Positions 53,528-62,791 of a stretch of 64,000 nucleotides of DNA are shown here, in pieces. The DNA is from Coprococcus eutactus (GTDB taxonomy: Bacteria; Bacillota; Clostridia; Lachnospirales; Lachnospiraceae), in contig NZ_CP102278.1 of assembly GCF_025149915.1 (NCBI RefSeq), positions 1,286,001 to 1,350,000 on the forward strand. The letters are read 5' to 3'. Below the pieces are notes generated by a model. The model was not told the DNA's origin, made no database searches, and saw nothing but the letters and a program-made list of their open reading frames with translations. The translations under genes were made by a program, and so were the position numbers. How positions within the stretch are numbered: position 1 is the stretch's first letter; each line of letters begins with the position of its first letter.

Positions 53528-54586
53528 ATGAAGACAAGAGAGATTCACATAGGTGACAGAGTTATAGGAGGGGGAAATCCGATCCTCATCCAGTCCATGA
53601 CAAATACAAAGACAAGTGATGTTGAAGCTACAGTTGCACAGATTCTACGGCTTGAAAAAGCGGGCTGTGATATAATAAGATGCACCATAAATGACGAGGC
53701 TGCGGCTGATGCTGTTCCAGAGATAAAAAAGAGGATTCATATACCTCTAGTTGGGGACATACATTTTGACTACAGACTCGCGATTAAGGCCATTGAGAAC
53801 GGCGTTGACAAGATAAGGATAAATCCAGGAAATATTGGCGGACAGCAGAAGCTTGCCAAAGTGGTGGAGGCTGCGAAAAAGAGAAATATACCGATAAGGG
53901 TAGGAGTAAACAGCGGTTCCCTCGAAAAAGACCTGGTGGAGAAGTACGGCGGAGTCACAGCTGAGGGCATAGTTGAGAGTGCTCTTGACAAGGTGAGGAT
54001 GATAGAAGATCTCGATTATCACAATATAGTTATTAGTATAAAGTCCTCAGATGTCATGATGTGTGTGAAGGCTCACGAGCTTATAGCGGACAAGACAGAC
54101 TATCCGCTCCATGTTGGAATCACTGAGTCGGGAACCGTGACTAGAGGAAACATAAAGTCATCAGTTGGCCTTGGAATCATATTGCATGAGGGAATAGGCG
54201 ATACTATCCGTGTATCATTGACAGGTGATCCGGTGGATGAGATATTGTCTGCAAAGCTCATACTCAAGGCGCTCGGTCTCAGAAAGGGCGGCGTTGAGCT
54301 TGTGTCATGTCCTACATGTGGCAGGACTGAGATAGATCTCATAGGACTTGCAAATAAGGTTGAAAAACTTGTATCCGACTACGACAATTTAAATATCAAG
54401 GTTGCGGTCATGGGATGCATTGTAAATGGTCCCGGTGAGGCTAAGGAGGCTGATCTTGGAATAGCCGGAGGAAAAGGCTGCGGCCTTCTCATAAAGCGTG
54501 GTCAGATTGTAGGAAAACTAAGTGAAGAGGAGTTTATACCAGTTCTTAAGCATGAACTGGATAATTGGAGTGATCAGATTGAATAG
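53528..54586 (+). CDS. ispG: 4-Hydroxy-3-methylbut-2-enyl diphosphate synthase (flavodoxin/ferredoxin)
   Basis: A 352-residue 4Fe-4S enzyme of the MEP pathway (GcpE), reductive ring opening of MEcPP. Seen: [27 protein letters not shown], the TIM barrel, and the C-terminal cluster ligands Cys261, Cys264 (CPTCGR) and Cys297 ([10 protein letters not shown]). [16 protein letters not shown] is a normal start. The initiation region is unusual because no ribosome site lies next to ATG. It overlaps polC by 8 nt. Confidence 0.95.
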   Translation: MKTREIHIGDRVIGGGNPILIQSMTNTKTSDVEATVAQILRLEKAGCDIIRCTINDEAAADAVPEIKKRIHIPLVGDIHFDYRLAIKAIENGVDKIRINPGNIGGQQKLAKVVEAAKKRNIPIRVGVNSGSLEKDLVEKYGGVTAEGIVESALDKVRMIEDLDYHNIVISIKSSDVMMCVKAHELIADKTDYPLHVGITESGTVTRGNIKSSVGLGIILHEGIGDTIRVSLTGDPVDEILSAKLILKALGLRKGGVELVSCPTCGRTEIDLIGLANKVEKLVSDYDNLNIKVAVMGCIVNGPGEAKEADLGIAGGKGCGLLIKRGQIVGKLSEEEFIPVLKHELDNWSDQIE

Positions 54587-57500
54587 TAACGAATATCAGG
54601 GGACAGGGCAACAAAATATAGATGATATATATGCGTGTGAGATGCAGGATGCCATGGCGTACGAACAGCAGATGTATGAAGAACAGATGCAGTCGCTTAT
54701 GTATGAGGACATGCAGATGGAGCCGCAGCCGGTAAACGAAGCTCCTGTGCAGAATGTTCCGGATAAAGTCCAGGCATCAGTGCAAGATGAGCCAGAGAAA
54801 ACTGAAGGAAAGCATGCTGAGACAGAGTCGGACGAAAAAGAAAATCCGGAGAGGCAGCTGTTTTTTGATGTGTTTGGCGGACTTGAGATGCCTAAGGAAC
54901 TGGATGGACTGTTCCGGGAAGAGGTATATGTAACAAGGGTAGTTATCATAGAGAACAGGGAGATTCTGCGAGTAGATATAAGTTCAAGACATATAATAAG
55001 CCGTCCTAATATTGAGAAGGCTGAGGAGGCACTCAGAAAGCATATATTTGGAAAGCGGCGGTACACGGTTCAGATCAGGGAACACTATGATCTGTCTACA
55101 CAGTATAATCTTGAGGCTATAGTCAGGGCGTATGAGAAGAGCATTCTCTACGACATCAAGTCATTCAGTAATGTTGGATACAGGCTGATATCGAGATCTG
55201 TTGGCGACTGGTATTGTGATGCGGACGTTATAACTATAGCGATAGAGGACAGTAAAATAGCCCATATCCATGCGGACAAGATAAAGCACTACATGGAAGA
55301 GATGTTCCACGACAGATTTGACATGAATGTAAATGTTGCATTTGAGTTTAATGAGGCTGACAAGGAAAAGCTGCGCCGGGCGAGTGCACTTGTGGAGCAG
55401 CAGAAGATAGATGCGATACTTAGTAACCTCAGAGATCATGGCGATATAATCGTTGACGGTCAGGCGGTTGGAAAGGAGCAGCTTGCTGTCAGCAAGAGTT
55501 CGGAGAAGGCTGCTGGTGAGAAAAAGACAGAGACAAAGGCTGCCCTGGCAACGGCTGGGGACAATGCACAGAAGCCTGCGGGCAAGGAGGCGTTTGGCAG
55601 GAGAAAGAGATATTCAGATGATCCCGATGTGTTCATCGGAAGGGATGTGGAAGGACAGCTCCTTGAGATATCCAGTATCAATGACGGTATCGGTGAGGTA
55701 GTCATTCACGGACAGATCATGAACACGGAGGAAAGGGAACTTCGAAATGGCAAGATCATTCTTACGGGATATATCACGGATTTCACGGATACCATAGGAT
55801 TCAAGATGTTCTGTAGCCCTGAGGATATGGAGGTCTACCGTGAGGAGATACAAAAGGGAAAGTTCTACAGGATGAAGGGCCTAGCCGAATTTGACTCGTA
55901 TGCTAAGGAAGTCATGATCTGCAGAGTACTCGGAATGAAGCATATACAGGATTTCCGTGTGCCTCGTATGGATACATATCCGGAGAAGAGAGTCGAACTC
56001 CATATGCACACCAAGATGAGTGAGATGGACAGTGTCGTAGACATAGAGACGATAGTCAAGCGTGCCAGTGACTGGGGACATCCAGCTATAGCCATCACCG
56101 ATCACGGCGTGGTTCAGGCTTTCCCTATAGCCAATCACACAAAGGGACTCAGAAAAGATTTCAAGATAATATACGGTGTCGAGGGATATTTTGTAGATGA
56201 TCTCAAAGATCTGGTCAAGAATTCCAGAAACCAGAGTCTCGATTCAGAATATGTAGTATTTGATATAGAGACGACAGGACTTTCAAAGAAACACAATAAG
56301 ATCATAGAGATAGGTGCTGTCAAGGTGAAGGACGGCGAGGTCGTTGACACGTTCTCAGAGTTTATCAATCCAGGCGTTCCGATCCCATACCAGATAGAAC
56401 AGCTCACCTCCATAAACGATGACATGGTAAAGGATGCACCTATGTATGATGTCATAGTACCGAGATTTGTGGAGTTCTGCGGTGATGACATAGTGGTAGC
56501 ACACAATGCGTCATTTGACACGGGATTTGTAAAGAAGAATGCGGAGGAACTGGGACTGAGGTTCGACAATACAGTTCTGGACACTATGACTCTCAGCCAC
56601 ATACTTTTGCCGGAGCTTGGCAAATTCACCCTGGACAGAGTGTGTAAGGAACTGAAGGTAGTAAATGCTCATCACCACAGGGCTATAGATGATGCAGAGG
56701 CTACATCAAAGGTGTTCTTCAAGCTCCTTGATATGCTGAAGGAGAGGGATGTCAAGACCATGGATGATCTGAATGTCCTCGGAAGTACGTCACCTGACGC
56801 CATAAAAAAAGACAAGACATACCATGGTATCATCCTGGCAAAGAATGAGATCGGCAGGGTCAATCTGTACAGGCTCATCTCTGAGTCGCATCTTACGTAC
56901 TTTGCGAGAAGACCGCGTATGCCGATGAGTCTCATCAACAAATACAGGGAGGGACTGATACTGGGATCTGCCTGCGAGGCGGGAGAACTGTTCAGAGCCA
57001 TCGTTGACGATGCTCCCGATGAAGAGATAGTGAGACTGGTAAACTGGTTTGACTACCTGGAGATACAGCCCATTGGCAACAATGAGTTCATGACAAGGGA
57101 TACTAGAAATCCAAAGACCATGGACGATCTGATAGAGTACAACAAGAGGATAGTGGAGCTTGGCGAGATGTTCAACAAGCCTGTTGTCGCTACATGTGAT
57201 GTCCATTTTCTGAATCCGGAGGACTATATATACAGAGCGATAATCATGAAGAGCAAGGGATTTGACGATGCGGACATGCAGCCGCCACTCTACTTCAGGA
57301 CAACGGAGGAAATGCTGGCAGAATTCCAGTATCTTGGAAGTGATAAGGCACGGGAAGTAGTCATAACCAACACTAACATGATAGCTGACATGGTGGAGAG
57401 GATTGAACCAGTGAGACCTGATAAGGCACCGCCAATAATCGAGAATTCGGATCAGACACTTACTGATATATGTTACACGAAGGCACATCAGATATATGGT

Positions 57501-59423
57501 CCTGAGCTTCCACCGCAGGTTCAGGAGAGACTGGACAGGGAACTGCACTCCATCATCTCAAATGGATTCGCGGTTATGTACATAATTGCGCAGAAGCTTG
57601 TGTGGGATTCAAATGACCACGGATATCTGGTTGGTTCGCGAGGTTCGGTCGGTTCTTCATTTGTCGCTACAATGGCTGGTATCACGGAGGTTAATCCTCT
57701 GTCAGCGCACTATATATGTCCGAAGTGCCATTTTGTAGATTTTGACTCGGAGCTTGTAAAGTCGTATTCTGGAATGAGCGGATGTGATATGCCTGACAGA
57801 GACTGTCCAAATTGCGGAACACCACTCATAAAGGAAGGACATGATATACCATTCGAAACCTTCCTTGGATTTAACGGAGACAAGGAGCCTGATATCGATC
57901 TGAACTTCTCAGGAGAGTATCAGTCGAAGGCACATGCCTACACCGAGGTGCTCTTCGGCAAGGGCAAGGCATTCAAGGCGGGAACAGTAGGTGGTGTTGC
58001 GGAAAAGACAGCATTTGGATATGTGTACAATTATTTCAAGGATCACTCCAAAGAGGAACTTATGGCGGAGGCCAAGGCGTCCGGAATGGATGAAAAAGCC
58101 GCGAAGAAGTACGCTGAGGAGAATGCAACAGTCACAAAGAGAAGGTGTGAGATGGAGCGTCTGGCTCTTGGATGTACTGGTGTCAGAAGAACTACGGGTC
58201 AGCATCCGGGTGGTATGATAGTTCTCCCGAGACACGAGGAGATATATTCATTTACCCCTATACAGCACCCGGCAAATGATGTGACATCGGATATCATCAC
58301 ATCGCACTTTGAGTACCATTCAATCGATCATAACCTGCTTAAGCTCGATATTCTTGGACACGATGATCCGACCATGATCAGGCGACTTGAGGATCTGACG
58401 GGACTTGACGCCACGAAGATAAGACTTGATGACAAGGATGTCATGGAGCTTTTCCACAGCACGAAGTCTTTGGGGATCACCCCGGAGGATATCAACGGAA
58501 TACCGCTTGGAAGTCTGGGTGTACCGGAATTCGGAACGGATTTCGCTATGCAGATGCTTATAGATGCCAAGCCTACATGTTTCTCAGACCTTGTACGAAT
58601 AGCGGGTCTGGCACATGGAACCGATGTGTGGCTGGGCAACGCACAGGAGCTCATCAAGTCGGGCAAGTGTACCATATCGACAGCCATTTGTTGTCGTGAC
58701 GATATTATGGTTTATCTGATACATATGGGACTTGATGCCGGACTTGCCTTCAATATCATGGAGAAAGTCCGTAAAGGAATAGTAGCCAAGGGCAAATGTG
58801 ACAAATGGGAGGATTGGAAGGCTGAGATGGCAGCCCACGGAGTGCCTGACTGGTACGTGTGGTCGTGTCAGAAGATCAAGTACATGTTCCCGAAGGCCCA
58901 TGCTGCGGCATATGTCATGATGGCGTGGAGAATTGCATGGTTCAAGGTCAATTATCCGCTTGAGTACTATACGGCATTCTTCAGTATCAGAGCTGATGAT
59001 TTCAGTTATGAGATGATGTGCTTTGGAAAGGAGAGAGTTCTCTTCCATATCAATGAGATAAGCAAGGTGGACAAGAACAAGAGATCAGCCAAGGACGAGG
59101 GCAAGCTCAAGGATCTGAAGATAGTTCTCGAGATGTACGCAAGAGGCTACGACTTTGTCCCTATAGATATATACAAGGCGAAAGCCGACAGATTCCAGAT
59201 AATAGACGGCAAGATCATGCCATCCTTCGCATCCATAGAAGGAATGGGAGAGAAGGCTGCCCAGCAGCTCTACGAGGCTGCCCAGAAGGGACCGTTCCTC
59301 TCCAAGGAGGAGATCAATGAGCGTGCCAAGATAGGCAAGGGTACCATAGAGAAGATGAGCGAACTCGGAATCCTGGACGGAATGCCAGAGACAAATCAGC
59401 TGTCGCTGTTTGACTTTATGTAA
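54579..59423 (+). CDS. polC: DNA polymerase III PolC-type, alpha subunit
   Basis: A 1614-residue replicative polymerase of Gram-positive type, longer than Bacillus PolC (about 1440). Seen: a Gln/Met/Glu-rich N-terminal stretch (1-85), N-terminal domain, OB fold (about 350-460), PHP domain split around the exonuclease with [10 protein letters not shown] near 474, DEDD proofreading exonuclease DIETTG (Asp562, Glu564), GSRGSVGSS, a zinc cluster CPKC...CPNC near 1048-1085, and catalytic Asp1105/Asp1107 in [10 protein letters not shown]. Start TTG 54579 with GGAG 9 nt upstream; a longer ORF would run 57 nt more into ispG. The extra Gln-rich N-terminus may be disordered. Confidence 0.95.
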   Translation: MNSNEYQGTGQQNIDDIYACEMQDAMAYEQQMYEEQMQSLMYEDMQMEPQPVNEAPVQNVPDKVQASVQDEPEKTEGKHAETESDEKENPERQLFFDVFGGLEMPKELDGLFREEVYVTRVVIIENREILRVDISSRHIISRPNIEKAEEALRKHIFGKRRYTVQIREHYDLSTQYNLEAIVRAYEKSILYDIKSFSNVGYRLISRSVGDWYCDADVITIAIEDSKIAHIHADKIKHYMEEMFHDRFDMNVNVAFEFNEADKEKLRRASALVEQQKIDAILSNLRDHGDIIVDGQAVGKEQLAVSKSSEKAAGEKKTETKAALATAGDNAQKPAGKEAFGRRKRYSDDPDVFIGRDVEGQLLEISSINDGIGEVVIHGQIMNTEERELRNGKIILTGYITDFTDTIGFKMFCSPEDMEVYREEIQKGKFYRMKGLAEFDSYAKEVMICRVLGMKHIQDFRVPRMDTYPEKRVELHMHTKMSEMDSVVDIETIVKRASDWGHPAIAITDHGVVQAFPIANHTKGLRKDFKIIYGVEGYFVDDLKDLVKNSRNQSLDSEYVVFDIETTGLSKKHNKIIEIGAVKVKDGEVVDTFSEFINPGVPIPYQIEQLTSINDDMVKDAPMYDVIVPRFVEFCGDDIVVAHNASFDTGFVKKNAEELGLRFDNTVLDTMTLSHILLPELGKFTLDRVCKELKVVNAHHHRAIDDAEATSKVFFKLLDMLKERDVKTMDDLNVLGSTSPDAIKKDKTYHGIILAKNEIGRVNLYRLISESHLTYFARRPRMPMSLINKYREGLILGSACEAGELFRAIVDDAPDEEIVRLVNWFDYLEIQPIGNNEFMTRDTRNPKTMDDLIEYNKRIVELGEMFNKPVVATCDVHFLNPEDYIYRAIIMKSKGFDDADMQPPLYFRTTEEMLAEFQYLGSDKAREVVITNTNMIADMVERIEPVRPDKAPPIIENSDQTLTDICYTKAHQIYGPELPPQVQERLDRELHSIISNGFAVMYIIAQKLVWDSNDHGYLVGSRGSVGSSFVATMAGITEVNPLSAHYICPKCHFVDFDSELVKSYSGMSGCDMPDRDCPNCGTPLIKEGHDIPFETFLGFNGDKEPDIDLNFSGEYQSKAHAYTEVLFGKGKAFKAGTVGGVAEKTAFGYVYNYFKDHSKEELMAEAKASGMDEKAAKKYAEENATVTKRRCEMERLALGCTGVRRTTGQHPGGMIVLPRHEEIYSFTPIQHPANDVTSDIITSHFEYHSIDHNLLKLDILGHDDPTMIRRLEDLTGLDATKIRLDDKDVMELFHSTKSLGITPEDINGIPLGSLGVPEFGTDFAMQMLIDAKPTCFSDLVRIAGLAHGTDVWLGNAQELIKSGKCTISTAICCRDDIMVYLIHMGLDAGLAFNIMEKVRKGIVAKGKCDKWEDWKAEMAAHGVPDWYVWSCQKIKYMFPKAHAAAYVMMAWRIAWFKVNYPLEYYTAFFSIRADDFSYEMMCFGKERVLFHINEISKVDKNKRSAKDEGKLKDLKIVLEMYARGYDFVPIDIYKAKADRFQIIDGKIMPSFASIEGMGEKAAQQLYEAAQKGPFLSKEEINERAKIGKGTIEKMSELGILDGMPETNQLSLFDFM

Positions 59424-59425
59424 AG

Positions 59426-59631
59426 AGATACAACATTTTTCATATTGATTAGTTTTGCACTTAGAAATACAAGAAAGATACAGTATTTTCCAAGTTAATA
59501 AGTTTTATGCTTAAAAGATGCAATATTTTCCATATTAGCCAGTTTATCCTCTGAAAGATACAATTATTTGAATATTTTGTATCTTTCTAGGTGTAAAAGG
59601 TCTGTTCAGGGAAATATTGTATCTTTTTTTT
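59426..59631 (+). repeat. Degenerate 40-50-nt repeats and terminator downstream of polC
   Basis: AGATRCAA-type units start at 59426, 59476, 59516 and 59556 (50, 40 and 40 nt apart). The last unit forms an 11-bp hairpin with 59577-59587. A second complement, AAATATTGTATCT, lies at 59612-59624 before eight T (59624-59631) and can pair with any of the earlier units. The result is a terminator with several alternative 5' arms. Confidence 0.75.
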
Positions 59632-59829
59632 AATATATAAATAAATGGATAAAATGAAAAGTGGTTAAACAGTGAATGGATAAAACGGAAAGTCTTAAAA
59701 TTAAAAGTTTTAAAACTGAAATTCTAAAAATGGATAAGATTACACTACAAATATAATGCAAAAATCACATAAAATGGTACGATATACATAGTGTTATAAT
59801 ATATGGAGGGGAATCAAGACGGTAATAAT
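59632..59829. other. AT-rich spacer with weak promoter
   Basis: Very AT-rich, with a repeated TGGATAAAAYGRAAAGT motif (two copies 31 nt apart). TATAAT at 59795-59800 is a plausible -10 for the remnant ORFs, without a good -35. I see no other feature. Confidence 0.4.
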
Positions 59830-59919
59830 ATGTTAAATATCTATTTGGATAAACCGGAAAATACAATAGACTATAATGATGCATACTTTAATACAAACTA
59901 TATGAATTATATGAGGTGA
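59830..59919 (+). pseudogene. Remnant of a DUF4869-like gene (29 codons)
   Basis: A 29-codon ORF starting MLNIYLDKPENTIDYNDAYF with a good ribosome site (GGAGGGG, 17 nt upstream). From memory, this start resembles DUF4869 proteins (MLNIYFGDM...) of Lachnospiraceae, which are about 150 residues, so this would be an N-terminal stub. Its stop is 4 nt before the next ORF. Low confidence. Confidence 0.35.
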
Positions 59920-59923
59920 GGAC

Positions 59924-60043
59924 ATGATACAAAATATGCAGATAAAAAGTGAAGATATGGTGTTTGAGCTAGAGCTAAAGAGCTGGCTGACTTTGATAAA
60001 CGGAGATTCAGGTACAGGCAAGACCTTTAAGGGAGAACTTTAA
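59924..60043 (+). pseudogene. Truncated P-loop ATPase remnant (39 codons)
   Basis: ATG 59924 follows GTGAGGAC and opens 39 codons that end just after a Walker A motif (NGDSGTGKT, residues 27-35). A full AAA ATPase would continue for hundreds of residues, so this is the N-terminal fragment of a lost gene. With the preceding ORF it looks like the decayed head of a two-gene accessory module inserted between polC and the tRNA genes. Confidence 0.5.
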
Positions 60044-60124
60044 GACATTATACACAAGAAGGACAAACAAAAATCTTACGAAATTTCTTTGAAAAAATTC
60101 TTTCGAAATTTATAAAAAAAGTGC

Positions 60125-60153
60125 TTGCATTCTTGTTTCGTTTCTGTTATATT
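60125..60153 (+). promoter_or_regulatory. Promoter for the tRNA-Glu genes
   Basis: TTGCAT (60125-60130), 17 nt and TATATT (60148-60153), with A-tracts upstream that may act as an UP element. The first tRNA starts 41 nt downstream. Confidence 0.8.
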
Positions 60154-60194
60154 AAACAGGTCGCAAGTGAAGCGGCAAGAAAACAAGCACTTAA

Positions 60195-60266
60195 GGTTCG
60201 TTGGTCAAGCGGCTAAGACGTCGCCCTCTCACGGCGAAAACAGGGGTTCGATTCCCCTACGAACTG
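60195..60266 (+). tRNA. tRNA-Glu (anticodon CUC), copy 1
   Basis: A 72-nt tRNA. Acceptor GGTTCGT pairs with ACGAACT (discriminator G); the anticodon stem TCGCC/GGCGA encloses loop CTCTCAC with anticodon CTC; T-arm AGGGG-TTCGATT-CCCCT. CCA is not encoded. It reads GAG codons. Confidence 0.95.
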
Positions 60267-60315
60267 CTAAGGATTGAATAGTTAAAAGATCCTACAATTA
60301 AAAAATAAAACCTAT

Positions 60316-60387
60316 GGTTCGTTGGTCAAGCGGCTAAGACGTCGCCCTCTCACGGCGAAAACAGGGGTTCGATTCCCCTACGAACTG
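60316..60387 (+). tRNA. tRNA-Glu (anticodon CUC), copy 2
   Basis: Identical over all 72 nt to copy 1, which starts 121 nt upstream. The 49-nt spacer is unlike a duplicated flank except next to the gene. Both copies probably share one promoter and the terminator that follows. Confidence 0.95.
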
Positions 60388-60389
60388 CT

Positions 60390-60423
60390 AAAAGCTGAAA
60401 TCATTATGATTTCAGCTTTTTTT
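60390..60423 (+). terminator. Terminator after the tRNA-Glu genes
   Basis: AAAGCTGAAATCA pairs with TGATTTCAGCTTT (13 bp) around a 4-nt loop, followed by T residues. Confidence 0.92.
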
Positions 60424-60477
60424 GTGTTGCGCGCCATCAAGAGAAAAACCAAACAAAAGAAGTGCATGCCATTTATA

Positions 60478-60570
60478 TGTAAAATCCATGTAAAAGGTGC
60501 CTGACCCCTCTGCTTTGTGTAAAATCCATGTAAAAGGTGCCTTACCTCATATGCCTGACCCCTCTGTTTG
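60478..60570. repeat. Direct repeat with TGCCTGACCCCTCTG motif
   Basis: The 24-nt TGTAAAATCCATGTAAAAGGTGCC is repeated exactly at 60478 and 60518, 40 nt apart. Each copy is followed by TGCCTGACCCCTCTG; in the second a short insertion separates the two parts. The AAAAGGTGCCTGACCCC string resembles ends of REP-like or RAYT-associated repeats that I recall from Firmicutes (unverified). Confidence 0.75.
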
Positions 60571-60593
60571 ACGGACAGAGATCACATATAATT

Positions 60594-61826
60594 CTACACA
60601 TTCTCTGCAATCTTGGTAACGCCCACATATATCTGGGAAATCTTATACCACGTTTTGTAATCCGTGACACCCGTTGCCGGAAGATTGAATATCTGTTGGA
60701 AGTTCTTTACGGCATCTGCAGTGTGCTGACCGTATACTCCATCTACAGCTATGGAGCCAATAGCAGGATAGTTCAGTGCTATTCGGGCGAGCTGGCGCTG
60801 AAGCTGGAATACCTTGTCGCCGCTTGAACCGATGGTGAGGTCATAGCCAGGATATGATGAAGGAATTCCGGATATGGTTTCGGATGTGTTGATGTACAGA
60901 TTGTCTCCGTAATAGTAGCGGAGAATCTGGATGGCGGTCAGACCGTCGTCGGCCAGGGATTTTGAGCCCCACTGAGTCATCCAGCCGGGACAGGACACAC
61001 GCCTGCCATCGCAGTACTGGGTGAACAGCGGCTGAGTGACATTCGGCTTTGATAGATAGCTTGCAAACATCTCATCGACCACCTGTGAAATATTTTCAAA
61101 TATAGTCGCATTGTATACCCATTTCTGATCAAATGCCGTGTTGCTGGTTATGGTGAAGTCATAGCCTTTACCCCGATACCATTCCGTGTACACTCGGTTT
61201 AGGGTAAATGACTGTATCGCCAGGACATTTGCACGGATCGCGGCATCTGGCCAGGTTGAATATATCTCGTTGCAGGCGACATTTTTTATGTAGTCCTTAT
61301 ATGGAACATAGTAATCTTTGGCGGTCGGATCGGTTGGAGCACCGTCATGGACAACGATGGTCTCTGGTACGACGACACGGCTCAGAACTATTCCTCCGGA
61401 TGGATTCACAGGTTTTATAATGTCCTCAGCTATCTTTGGAGGGTATTCCGCCCAAAGCGTGTGGGCATCAAGGACAGTGGGAGAGTCGGGACTTCCATCC
61501 TCAGGGGTCAGTTCTATGTTCTGGATGCCATTTTCACCGGGGAATATCTGAACACCGGAGACAAAGCGCTCATTATATCCGGGCGCATTTACGAGAACAT
61601 TGTATTCGGAGTAGGGCTGGTTGTCGCCGGGCTCTAGACTGTAGGCTACATCAGGGGCGGGAAGCTCCTCATCGATCACGATACCATTTTCATCGGTTAC
61701 AAGCTCCTCGGACACCGCATCAGGAATTCCCGTGGGGCTTACGAACACAGATGCGCCCTGTACAGGAAAAAAATTGTTGTTGGTAATATGAATTTTTAGT
61801 GAACCCACGTTATTTGTAATTGCCAT
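60594..61826 (-). CDS. SpoIID/LytB-like protein with peptidoglycan-binding domain
   Basis: A 410-residue protein with three parts: residues 1-105, a beta-rich carboxypeptidase-regulatory-like domain (SLKIHITNNNFFPVQGASVFV); residues 150-325, a SpoIID-like domain with VACNEIYSTWPDAAIRANVLAIQSF; and residues 335-405, a PG-binding type 1 repeat with GDKVFQLQRQL and VDGVYGQHTADAVKNFQ. SpoIID enzymes cleave denuded glycan during engulfment, and its relatives are common in sporing clostridia. No signal peptide or TM segment is visible, so export would need another route or lysis; it could be a spore-coat or cortex protein made in the mother cell. GAGGAAATAG precedes ATG. Confidence 0.8.
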   Translation of the reverse strand: MAITNNVGSLKIHITNNNFFPVQGASVFVSPTGIPDAVSEELVTDENGIVIDEELPAPDVAYSLEPGDNQPYSEYNVLVNAPGYNERFVSGVQIFPGENGIQNIELTPEDGSPDSPTVLDAHTLWAEYPPKIAEDIIKPVNPSGGIVLSRVVVPETIVVHDGAPTDPTAKDYYVPYKDYIKNVACNEIYSTWPDAAIRANVLAIQSFTLNRVYTEWYRGKGYDFTITSNTAFDQKWVYNATIFENISQVVDEMFASYLSKPNVTQPLFTQYCDGRRVSCPGWMTQWGSKSLADDGLTAIQILRYYYGDNLYINTSETISGIPSSYPGYDLTIGSSGDKVFQLQRQLARIALNYPAIGSIAVDGVYGQHTADAVKNFQQIFNLPATGVTDYKTWYKISQIYVGVTKIAENV

Positions 61827-61933
61827 TTTCTATTTCCTCATTTATAATTCTATTCGTAACTGTCGCATAAGAGGGCAGTCGTTTCACTACAATATATGCA
61901 GATTATTTTTATATATTCGGAAGGAGAATCGAT

Positions 61934-62572
61934 ATGGCATATTTCCCAATGTACATAAATCTTGAAAATAAGAAGGTCATCGTAATAGGCGGAGGAAAGG
62001 CAGCGCTCAGAAAGATTAACTCACTGCTTTATTTTGGCGCAAAGATCGCAGTTATAGCTCCGAAGATATGCGATGATATAAAGGCTTTAAAGGGCATAAA
62101 TGTGCATGAGAGCAACGTGGCTCTTGATATCCTGCAGAACGCGGATATAGTTGTGGCAGCCACAAGACGTCCAGAGATCAATGCAAAGATAGGCAAATAC
62201 TGCAACGACAATGATATCATGGTGAATGTGGCTGACAACAAAGATCTCAGCAGTTTCCTTTTCCCTGGAGTTATCGTGAGAGGAGATCTTGTTGTGGGTG
62301 TGACGACTGGAGGCAACAGTCAGGCAGTGTCGAAGCAGATCAGGAACATGATAGACAGGATGCTCCCAGAGGAGTATGAGACCCTCACAAGAAAGATGGG
62401 AGCATATACAGAGCTTGCAAATGTCAACATAAAGACACCGTCACTGAGGGAGGAGGCTCTCGATGAACTCGTAAAGACAGCCCTCTCGAACAAATGTGTC
62501 CTTGATGACAAGAAAGCGAACAAGATACTTGATAAATATTACCGTGAGGACGCAGCCAGAAGAAACGGCTGA
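61934..62572 (+). CDS. Precorrin-2 dehydrogenase / sirohydrochlorin ferrochelatase (Met8/CysG-N type)
   Basis: A 212-residue NAD-dependent enzyme converting precorrin-2 to sirohydrochlorin in siroheme synthesis, and possibly inserting iron. Seen: MYINLENKKVIVIGGGKAALRKI (NAD-binding loop), NADIVVAATRRPEINAKIG, VNVADNKDLSSFLFPG with the dual-function Asp, and GDLVVGVTTGGNSQAVSKQIR. GAAGGAG precedes ATG. No other siroheme or cobalamin genes lie nearby. It starts 107 nt after the divergent SpoIID-like gene. Confidence 0.92.
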   Translation: MAYFPMYINLENKKVIVIGGGKAALRKINSLLYFGAKIAVIAPKICDDIKALKGINVHESNVALDILQNADIVVAATRRPEINAKIGKYCNDNDIMVNVADNKDLSSFLFPGVIVRGDLVVGVTTGGNSQAVSKQIRNMIDRMLPEEYETLTRKMGAYTELANVNIKTPSLREEALDELVKTALSNKCVLDDKKANKILDKYYREDAARRNG

Positions 62573-62675
62573 TGATATGGGGAAGATAGAGTGCGGATGA
62601 CGTTATATCGTTATAGTTACAAGATGTTTACAAGGAAAAACCTGTATTTATCGGCATATTTGTTGATATTTGCAC

Positions 62676-62703
62676 TTGAATTATCTGATAATTATGATAC
62701 AAT
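62676..62703 (+). promoter_or_regulatory. Sigma-A promoter for rimP-nusA
   Basis: TTGAAT (62676-62681), 16 nt and TACAAT (62698-62703). The start is predicted near 62710, giving a leader of about 80 nt. The stretch 62573-62675 holds nothing else I recognise. Confidence 0.65.
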
Positions 62704-62731
62704 AAATATGATTGTTATAGTATGCAACATG

Positions 62732-62760
62732 AGAGTGGGCTTTGGCCCACTCTTAATTGT
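62732..62760 (+). promoter_or_regulatory. Leader hairpin of rimP-nusA
   Basis: AGAGTGGGC and GCCCACTCT form a perfect 9-bp stem with loop TTTG, followed by TTAATTGTTGT. It lies within the first 50 nt of the predicted transcript, where it could act as an attenuator. A similar GTGGGC/GCCCAC hairpin upstream of rimP is common in clostridia as far as I recall. Confidence 0.65.
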
Positions 62761-62791
62761 TGTAAAGGTCTTATAAGAGAAAGGTGGTCGT

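Noticed and set aside
59426..59631. Possible CRISPR array in the 40-nt repeats after polC
   Set aside because: The units are degenerate along their whole length, there are no unique spacers between exact repeats, the last copies are inverted, and no cas gene is near. It is a terminator-like repeat cluster.
60322..60504. 60-codon ORF over the second tRNA-Glu
   Set aside because: It translates the tRNA and its terminator; no ribosome site or recognisable protein.
10266..61826. Prophage, integrase, transposase or defence system genes
   Set aside because: No ORF in the window matches an integrase, IS transposase, capsid, restriction, CBASS or similar protein. Only remnants and repeats near 59.6-60.6 kb hint at past mobile activity.
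62591..62776. 61-codon ORF before rimP
   Set aside because: It runs through the promoter and leader hairpin of rimP-nusA, with no ribosome site and no resemblance to a protein.
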